Assembly: GCA_022451835.1 (NCBI GenBank)
Contig: JAKUNX010000051.1
Coordinates: 1-11,243, forward strand
Reading direction: 5' to 3'
Source: Candidatus Poseidoniaceae archaeon
Lineage (GTDB): Archaea > Thermoplasmatota > Poseidoniia > Poseidoniales > Poseidoniaceae
DNA: 11,243 nucleotides
Shown: piece by piece, positions 6,513-11,243 of the stretch
Layout of the letters: every line of letters begins with the position of its first letter
Numbering within the stretch: position 1 is the first letter of the stretch
Position numbers and translations under genes: made by a program
Notes under the pieces: generated by a model
The model's database searches: none
What the model saw: only the letters and a program-made list of their open reading frames with translations
What the model was told of the DNA's origin: nothing

Positions 6513-8084
6513 ATGGGAGCCGAAAATTCTGTATGTGTAGGCATTGACGATGTTGCAATTCATTTTCCAAGATTGTATATGGATATGAAGGATTTTGCTG
6601 ACCTTCGAGGAGAAGATTATGGCAAGTTAAACAAGGGTCTTGGTCTAAAGGCGATGTCAATACCAGATTTCCACGAAGATACTGCAACGATGGGGGCTAA
6701 TGCTGTAATGAATTTGATTGACAGAAATGGTTTAGATCCAAATAATATCGGACGTATGTATCTTGGTACAGAGTCTGCACTAGATGGTGCTAAACCAACT
6801 GCAACATATATTGTTGACATGTTGACTCAAAGATATTCTGAGAGATATGGTGCTGATTGTTTTAGAAATTGTGATGTTGTTGACATGACTTTTGCTTGTA
6901 TAGGCGCTGTTGATGCCATGCATAATACTCTTGATTGGGCTGCTCGCTCAACTGATGAAGATGAAAGGATTGGTATTGTGATTTTCTCAGATAATGCAAA
7001 GTATGCACTTGAATCTGCTGGAGAATACACTCAAGGAGCCGGGGGTGGAGCCATTTTAATCCGAAGAAATCCTCGTTTGTTAGAGATCCCTGACATAATT
7101 GGTGTATCAACAACTCCTGTCCATGATTTCTTCAAGCCTCGTAGAGAGGTTTCGGTTAAATCGATTATCAGCAATGTTATGACTCTTGCTCAAGAAGCGG
7201 GTCAGTCAATTAAGAAGGGTATTGTTGCGCGTATGATTCGCCATTTGCCGGCTTCAACTGTTAGAAAATTAGGTATTTTCGCACATGGTGAAGAAAAGGT
7301 TAGCGTTCATCGTGACGAGCCTGTTTTTGATGGCCAATTCTCCAACCGTTGTTACCAACAAGCAGTGAGGCAGGCTTTCCACAACTTTAGACAAAAAGCT
7401 GAACGTTCAGGAAGATATAATCCTGAAGATGATGAAAGATTCACCGAGCAGTGGGAGAGAATAATTATGCATTTACCATATGCCTATCAAGCAAAAAGGA
7501 TGTTCCCTGACGTGTTTAGACATGATAGAGAGGATACCGAGATGTGGGTTGATGTTGCTAAACAATTAGGACCGGCTCCAGAACCTCATAACTCCGATGA
7601 TCCAGTAATTATCGAAATATGGGAAAAGGCGATGGATGGTTATCGCAGAGCAATTTCAAAGACTCCTCAATATATGGAATTTCACGCAAGCCGTATTGAA
7701 AAAGGTCAACGGGCTAGTAGTTTGATTGGAAATCAATACACTGGTTCGATTTTCCTCGCGCTTATGTCCACTTTTGAGTCTGACTTAGAAGAAAATGTCA
7801 ATCTAGATAACATGTTATTTGGTTTATGTGGTTATGGTTCGGGTGCGAAGGCTAAGGTTTTCGAAGGAAAGGTCTCGCCAAGATGGCGTGAAGTTGTCTC
7901 TAGATGGCATTTGTTTGAGAGATTGGCAGGTAGAATTGCGATTGATCACATCACCTATGAAAACCTACACAAGGGACTACAAAATGGTAGTGTAATAGCT
8001 CCTGAAGGCGAGTTTGCCTTAGTCGAAATTGGTGAGTCTGGAGTGTTAGAAGGCGCTAGAAAATACAAATGGGTAGATGCTTAG
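6513..8084 (+). CDS. Hydroxymethylglutaryl-CoA synthase with an internal insert
   Basis: A 523-residue enzyme that condenses acetyl-CoA with acetoacetyl-CoA to HMG-CoA, the step feeding HMG-CoA reductase and the mevalonate pathway that makes archaeal isoprenoid lipids. Catalytic residues are all placed: Glu87 in YLGTESALDGAKP, nucleophile Cys129 in VVDMTFACIGAVDAM, and His320 in IIMHLPYAYQAKRMF. Other family blocks are GEYTQGAGGGAILI (170-183), VHDFFKP (203-209), EPVFDGQFSNRCYQQAV (269-285), LIGNQYTGSIFLAL (404-417) and CGYGSGAKAKVFEG (439-452). Compared from memory with the human enzyme, in which the FYKP and PVVDG blocks are nearly adjacent, this protein has about 55 extra, mostly helical and basic residues (about 210-267). 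It is longer than ordinary archaeal (about 350) and bacterial (about 390) versions, and no thiolase or DUF35 partner gene adjoins it. ATG 6513 is preferred; a TTG directly before it (6510) is also possible. Confidence 0.92.
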   Translation: MGAENSVCVGIDDVAIHFPRLYMDMKDFADLRGEDYGKLNKGLGLKAMSIPDFHEDTATMGANAVMNLIDRNGLDPNNIGRMYLGTESALDGAKPTATYIVDMLTQRYSERYGADCFRNCDVVDMTFACIGAVDAMHNTLDWAARSTDEDERIGIVIFSDNAKYALESAGEYTQGAGGGAILIRRNPRLLEIPDIIGVSTTPVHDFFKPRREVSVKSIISNVMTLAQEAGQSIKKGIVARMIRHLPASTVRKLGIFAHGEEKVSVHRDEPVFDGQFSNRCYQQAVRQAFHNFRQKAERSGRYNPEDDERFTEQWERIIMHLPYAYQAKRMFPDVFRHDREDTEMWVDVAKQLGPAPEPHNSDDPVIIEIWEKAMDGYRRAISKTPQYMEFHASRIEKGQRASSLIGNQYTGSIFLALMSTFESDLEENVNLDNMLFGLCGYGSGAKAKVFEGKVSPRWREVVSRWHLFERLAGRIAIDHITYENLHKGLQNGSVIAPEGEFALVEIGESGVLEGARKYKWVDA

Positions 8085-9133
8085 AAATCCATTATAATTT
8101 TGCCGCAATCGCCACTCATAGCTAATTCAACACCTTTTGGATATTCTTGGTAATTTATCCTATGAGTCACTAATGTGTTAATATCGATTTTATTTGCGCT
8201 TAATAGCTCATGCATCTTATCCCATGTCGACCACATCTTACGTCCATTAATGCCTTTAACATGTAGATAGCGAAACACTACATCGTTCATTGGAACTTCT
8301 GTTAATTTATTGCCATACACTGATAGAATGTTAACATAGCCACCCATTCTTGTTGAATAAATTGTATTAGATAAAGCGGTTGGAGAGCCTGAAAATTCAC
8401 AACTATTATCCACTCCTTTACCATTAGTGTGAGACAAAACTGATTCTATGATATCGTCGTCTTTACCAAGCACGACATCTGCACCTAACTCTCTTGCCAA
8501 ATTCATTCTAGTTTGATTATCCCAATCTATCGCAATTACTAATTTAGCGCCCATCGCTTTTGCCGCATTTACCGCAAATAAACCAATTGGTCCTAGTCCA
8601 TGAATTGCAACTGTTGCGTCTTTAACCGGGCCTCCGGTCAAAGTGTGAATAGCGTTTCCAAGAGGATCTTGAATAGATGCTAATTCCAAGGGTAGATTTT
8701 CTGGTAGATGTCGTGCATTTACTGCAGGGATTGTGAAATATTGTGCAAAAGCACCGTCTGAATGTACTCCAAATATTTCGCCCTCTTCACAAATATGCGC
8801 ATTACCCTCATCACATCTATCGCAATTCCAACAAGCCAAATGGCATTCTACTGCTATCTTATCGCCAATTTGATGGGTTGATACTCCTTTCCCTAATCCA
8901 ACTACAGTGCCACAAGTCTCATGTCCAGTAATTGTTCCAGTGGGTACATTTTCTGCTGCCCAGTCATCCCATTTCCAAATATGTAAATCAGTACCACAAA
9001 TCGATGTTGAATGTGTTTTAACTAGAACTTCTCCCTGATTTGGCTTAGGAACTTGTGATTCAAGGAGTTCAAACCCACCGAATTCAGGCCTGGTTTTTTT
9101 CCAGGCCATCATGGTTTCAGGTATGCTTTCCAT
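8081..9133 (-). CDS. tdh: L-threonine 3-dehydrogenase, zinc- and NAD-dependent
   Basis: A 350-residue medium-chain dehydrogenase oxidising L-threonine at C3 to 2-amino-3-ketobutyrate. Catalytic zinc ligands are C46 (SICGTDLHIWKWDDW) and H71-E72 (GHETCG). The structural zinc site is C101, C104, C107 and C115 in the pattern C-x2-C-x2-C-x7-C. The Rossmann motif is GLGPIG (179-184), with D203 at the end of the second strand selecting NAD over NADP. The tail VTHRINYQEYPKGVELAMSG and the GRKMWSTW block are typical of Tdh rather than of other zinc alcohol dehydrogenases, though a related polyol dehydrogenase cannot be fully excluded. The start is uncertain: ATG 9133 is used, but the family N-terminus (MKAL-x-K-type) aligns with the ATG at 9109, and a TTG at 9142 extends the frame. 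No Shine-Dalgarno decides it. The partner kbl (aminoketobutyrate ligase) is not in the window. Its stop codon overlaps that of the convergent HMG-CoA synthase gene. Confidence 0.9.
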   Translation of the reverse strand: MESIPETMMAWKKTRPEFGGFELLESQVPKPNQGEVLVKTHSTSICGTDLHIWKWDDWAAENVPTGTITGHETCGTVVGLGKGVSTHQIGDKIAVECHLACWNCDRCDEGNAHICEEGEIFGVHSDGAFAQYFTIPAVNARHLPENLPLELASIQDPLGNAIHTLTGGPVKDATVAIHGLGPIGLFAVNAAKAMGAKLVIAIDWDNQTRMNLARELGADVVLGKDDDIIESVLSHTNGKGVDNSCEFSGSPTALSNTIYSTRMGGYVNILSVYGNKLTEVPMNDVVFRYLHVKGINGRKMWSTWDKMHELLSANKIDINTLVTHRINYQEYPKGVELAMSGDCGKIIMDF

Positions 9134-9174
9134 GTTGCTCAATATAATGACAAAATAGACACCTATTGATAATT

Positions 9175-9187
9175 CGCTATAAAAGTC
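9175..9187 (-). promoter_or_regulatory. Possible TATA box for tdh
   Basis: On the minus strand CTTTTATAG (9177-9185) is a plausible archaeal TATA box. Transcription would begin near 9155, leaving a leader of about 20 bases before the ATG at 9133. It is the best AT-rich candidate on this strand of the divergent region, but the region is AT-rich overall. Confidence 0.35.
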
Positions 9188-9188
9188 T

Positions 9189-9228
9189 GAAAATAAAATG
9201 TCAAAGTATTGATTTCTCGGATATGTTG
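9189..9228 (+). promoter_or_regulatory. Possible promoter region for pyrG
   Basis: Two alternative TATA-like elements are visible: AAAATAAAA (9190-9198, start predicted near 9220) and GGATATGTT (9219-9227, start near 9248). The first would place the AAGGAGG at 9232-9238 inside the leader; the second would exclude it from the transcript. A 13-base imperfect direct repeat (10 of 13 matching) starting TATTGAT at 9164 and 9207 brackets the divergent promoters. Confidence 0.3.
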
Positions 9229-9231
9229 ATT

Positions 9232-9238
9232 AAGGAGG
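9232..9238 (+). promoter_or_regulatory. Strong Shine-Dalgarno sequence displaced from the pyrG start
   Basis: AAGGAGG is the best anti-16S match in the window but ends 27 bases before the first pyrG ATG (9266), too far for direct use. The frame of pyrG is closed by TAA at 9248-9250, so no earlier pyrG start can exploit it. It is five bases from a GTG (9244) that opens a short overlapping ORF. Confidence 0.45.
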
Positions 9239-9243
9239 CATCG

Positions 9244-9333
9244 GTGGTAAAAATCCCGTTGGTACATGATGAAATACGTAATTGTCAGCGGCGGGGTCTT
9301 ATCTGGACTTGGAAAAGGCGTTACTGCAAGTAG
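9244..9333 (+). other. Possible 29-codon upstream ORF overlapping the pyrG start
   Basis: A GTG placed five bases after AAGGAGG opens a frame of 29 codons, ending in TAG at 9331-9333 and overlapping the first 68 bases of pyrG in another frame. The predicted peptide begins MVKIPLVHDEIRNCQRR and ends RRYCK; it matches nothing I know. It could be a translated leader affecting pyrG translation, or a chance frame if transcription starts downstream of 9238. Confidence 0.2.
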
Positions 9334-10909
9334 TATTGGAGTATTGTTGAAAAGTGCCGGCCTTAGAACGACTTCAATCAAAATTGATCCTTATCTGAAT
9401 AGTGATGCAGGCACAATGTCGCCGTTTGAACATGGCGAAGTTTTTGTCTTAGATGACGGAGGAGAAGTAGACTTAGATCTAGGAAATTATGAAAGATTCC
9501 TTGATTTGAATTTAGGTAAAGATAACAACTTAACTACTGGAAAAATTTACTCCAAAGTCATCGAAGCGGAAAGAAGAGGCGATTATCTTGGAAAAACCGT
9601 ACAAGTAATCCCCCATATTACTGATGAAATTCAAAATTGGATAGAGCGAGTTGCACATATGCCTGCAGATGGTATGGAAGGTGCCCCTGATGCGTGTATC
9701 ATTGAGCTGGGTGGAACTGTTGGTGACATAGAGTCTGCACCTTATATTGAGGCTTTGAGACAATTTCAATTTAGAGTTGGAAGAGAAAATGTAACCTTTG
9801 TTCATGTTTCATTAGTTCCGGTAATGGGCCCTGTTGGAGAGCAAAAAACCAAGCCCACTCAGCATTCTGTTAAAGAATTAAGAGGTTTGGGGATAACTCC
9901 TGATATCTTGGTTTGTCGCTCAACTGAGCCGATGACTGAAGAAACAAAGGAAAAATTAGCTGCTTTTTGCCACGTGTCACCAGATGCTGTAATGTCTACT
10001 CACGATGTTCCAAATATCTATCACGTCCCATTAATGCTTGAAGAACAGGGTTTGTGTAATATCCTTGATATTGATTGTAATGGCACTAGTATGCTGAAAG
10101 AATGGCGTGCTATGGCTTATGATTTGGACAAGTTAACTGAAGATGTTTCAATCGCTATGGTTGGAAAATATACTGATTTATCGGATGCTTATCTTTCCGT
10201 GATTAAGAGTTTGCAACATGCTGCAATGAAAGTTAGGCGTAAACTAACGATTAACTGGATTGAAGCGAGTCATTTAGAAAGTAGTTGGAAAACAAAAAAT
10301 GCGGAAGATTTCTCAACAGCGTGGGGTCTTTTGAAATCATCTGATGGGGTTTTGGTGCCTGGTGGTTTTGGTGACAGAGGAATCGAAGGAAAGGTCGTTG
10401 CTGCTCAATATTCAAGAGAAAATAATGTTCCTTATCTTGGTATTTGCTTAGGATTACAAGTTGCAACGATTGAATTTTGTCGAAACGTTTTGGGAATCTC
10501 TGGAGCAAATTCAACGGAATTTGATGAAAATGTTGAATATCCTGCAGTTATTTTTATGCCTGAAATTTCTAAGACTCATTTAGGTGGTACTATGAGATTA
10601 GGTAGTAGGCCAACAATATGGCAAGTTGATGATTGTAAGATTAAACGCTTGTATGGTGATGGGGATTCTGTAGATGAGCGACATCGCCACAGATATGAGG
10701 TAAATCCAGATATAATTGAACAAATCGAGTCCGCTGGATTAAAATTTGTTGGAAAGGATGAAACTGGTCAACGATGTGAAATCTTCGAGTTGGATGGGCA
10801 TCCATATTATGTTGGCGTTCAATACCATCCTGAGTTTAAAACACGGCCAGGAAAACCGAGCCCGCCGTTCCTTGGATTATTAATGGCTGCCTCGGGAATG
10901 GATCTGTAA
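9266..10909 (+). CDS. pyrG: CTP synthase (glutamine-hydrolysing)
   Basis: A complete 547-residue enzyme making CTP from UTP, ATP and glutamine, the last step of pyrimidine nucleotide synthesis. The N-terminal amidoligase domain has the P-loop SGGVLSGLGKGVTASSIG (8-25), KIDPYLNSDAGTMSPFEHGEVFVLDDGGE with its metal/ATP acidic residues, and IELGGTVGDIESAPYIEALRQ. A linker leads to the C-terminal class I glutamine amidotransferase domain: oxyanion-loop GGFGDRGIEGK, nucleophile C394 in YLGICLGLQ, then RHRHRYEVN and the catalytic H521 and E523 in GVQYHPEF. No truncation or lost catalytic residue was seen. Tandem ATGs at 9266 and 9269 are both possible; the family N-terminus (MKY-x-x-V-x-GG) fits 9269. 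There is no Shine-Dalgarno at usual distance. It is divergent from tdh, and the stop codon abuts the end of the convergent ATP-NAD kinase-like gene. Confidence 0.98.
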   Translation: MMKYVIVSGGVLSGLGKGVTASSIGVLLKSAGLRTTSIKIDPYLNSDAGTMSPFEHGEVFVLDDGGEVDLDLGNYERFLDLNLGKDNNLTTGKIYSKVIEAERRGDYLGKTVQVIPHITDEIQNWIERVAHMPADGMEGAPDACIIELGGTVGDIESAPYIEALRQFQFRVGRENVTFVHVSLVPVMGPVGEQKTKPTQHSVKELRGLGITPDILVCRSTEPMTEETKEKLAAFCHVSPDAVMSTHDVPNIYHVPLMLEEQGLCNILDIDCNGTSMLKEWRAMAYDLDKLTEDVSIAMVGKYTDLSDAYLSVIKSLQHAAMKVRRKLTINWIEASHLESSWKTKNAEDFSTAWGLLKSSDGVLVPGGFGDRGIEGKVVAAQYSRENNVPYLGICLGLQVATIEFCRNVLGISGANSTEFDENVEYPAVIFMPEISKTHLGGTMRLGSRPTIWQVDDCKIKRLYGDGDSVDERHRHRYEVNPDIIEQIESAGLKFVGKDETGQRCEIFELDGHPYYVGVQYHPEFKTRPGKPSPPFLGLLMAASGMDL

Positions 10910-11242
10910 TTAGATGTCAGAGACTCTAATTACTCTGGTTGTTCTATAACCTTGTAGCATTTTAACAAATTTTCTAGCTCTAAATTCTTCATCTAATGTG
11001 TCTTCACCCGTATCTATTCTAAGAGTTGATAGTCCGATTAATTTAGCCGGGGTTGCCACACCAAGGACGCAATCAATTCCAATTATTCGTAGTACTTCGG
11101 GGGACAGTTGTAGATTGCCTCGGCCAATCAAAAATCCTTGACCCCCCATAGGAGATAAAAGCAGTAATTTTTCACCTTGGTGAGATGAAAGAATTTGAAT
11201 TAGTTCTTGTTCATTAAGATCTTTGTGTATCTTATTTTGATG
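10910..11242 (-). CDS. ATP-NAD kinase-like protein, C-terminal part (COG3199-like, partial)
   Basis: The minus-strand frame is open to the right edge of the window and gives the last 110 residues, ending in TAA at 10910-10912. The conserved block LLLLSPMGGQGFLIGRGNLQLSPEVLR, followed by VLGVATPAKLIGLSTLRIDTGEDTLDEEFR and a terminal GYRTTRVIRV, matches the C-terminal pattern I know for archaeal ATP-NAD kinase-family proteins (COG3199), which are predicted to phosphorylate NAD to NADP. The ATG at 11149 is internal: the sequence continues upstream without a stop (EQELIQILSSHQGEKLLLLS), so the real start and the N-terminal kinase motifs lie outside the window. It is convergent with pyrG, with no bases between the stop codons. 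Confidence 0.8.
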   Translation of the reverse strand, partial: HQNKIHKDLNEQELIQILSSHQGEKLLLLSPMGGQGFLIGRGNLQLSPEVLRIIGIDCVLGVATPAKLIGLSTLRIDTGEDTLDEEFRARKFVKMLQGYRTTRVIRVSDI

Positions 11243-11243
11243 T

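Noticed and set aside
1..11243. CRISPR array, insertion sequence, tRNA or phage genes
   Set aside because: No regularly spaced repeats, transposase motifs, terminal inverted repeats or cloverleaf-like segments were seen on reading; a tRNAscan or ISfinder run was not possible.

Overview
The window looks like a piece of an archaeal chromosome, most likely from a low-GC planktonic euryarchaeon such as Marine Group II/III (Poseidoniia-like); the clade is inference, not proven. The archaeal signs are a group II chaperonin (thermosome), AT-rich TATA-like boxes in place of bacterial -35/-10 pairs, an archaeal-type ATP-NAD kinase (COG3199-like), a mevalonate-pathway HMG-CoA synthase, and a possible geranylgeranyl-reductase tail. 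Several Shine-Dalgarno sites match the UCACCU 3' end of 16S rRNA. Bacterial-type DnaK, Tdh and NERD proteins point to an archaeon with much acquired bacterial gene content. Eleven genes are supported, two of them cut by the window edges, and coding density is very high.

Region 1 (1-2157, + strand) is a tight gene string: the C-terminal end of a probable FAD-dependent (geranylgeranyl) reductase, a HAD class IIA phosphatase, a NERD-domain nuclease-like protein and an 89-residue SemiSWEET transporter. At three successive junctions the Shine-Dalgarno sequence is built into the stop codon of the preceding gene, which suggests coupled translation.

Region 2 (2158-6445, + strand) is a protein-folding cluster. 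After an 80-base gap with a TATA-like box come a protein with a predicted Hsp20/p23-like beta domain and an acidic tail, a full-length bacterial-type DnaK, and a divergent thermosome subunit. Neither GrpE nor DnaJ is present in the window. The Hsp20/p23-like protein is the best candidate for an undescribed co-chaperone.

Region 3 (6446-9133) is a convergent pair. A 523-residue HMG-CoA synthase (+) has an insert of about 55 residues next to its active-site domain. Its stop codon overlaps that of an L-threonine 3-dehydrogenase (-).

Region 4 (9134-11243) holds a divergent intergenic region of about 130 bases, a complete CTP synthase (+) with an odd leader (a strong Shine-Dalgarno too far from the start and a possible 29-codon upstream ORF), and the C-terminal part of an ATP-NAD kinase-like gene (-) that directly abuts the pyrG stop codon.

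No tRNA, rRNA, insertion sequence, CRISPR array or phage gene was seen. Most genes are conserved housekeeping functions. The unusual features are the chaperone grouping, the HMG-CoA synthase insert, the altered thermosome motifs and the pyrG leader.
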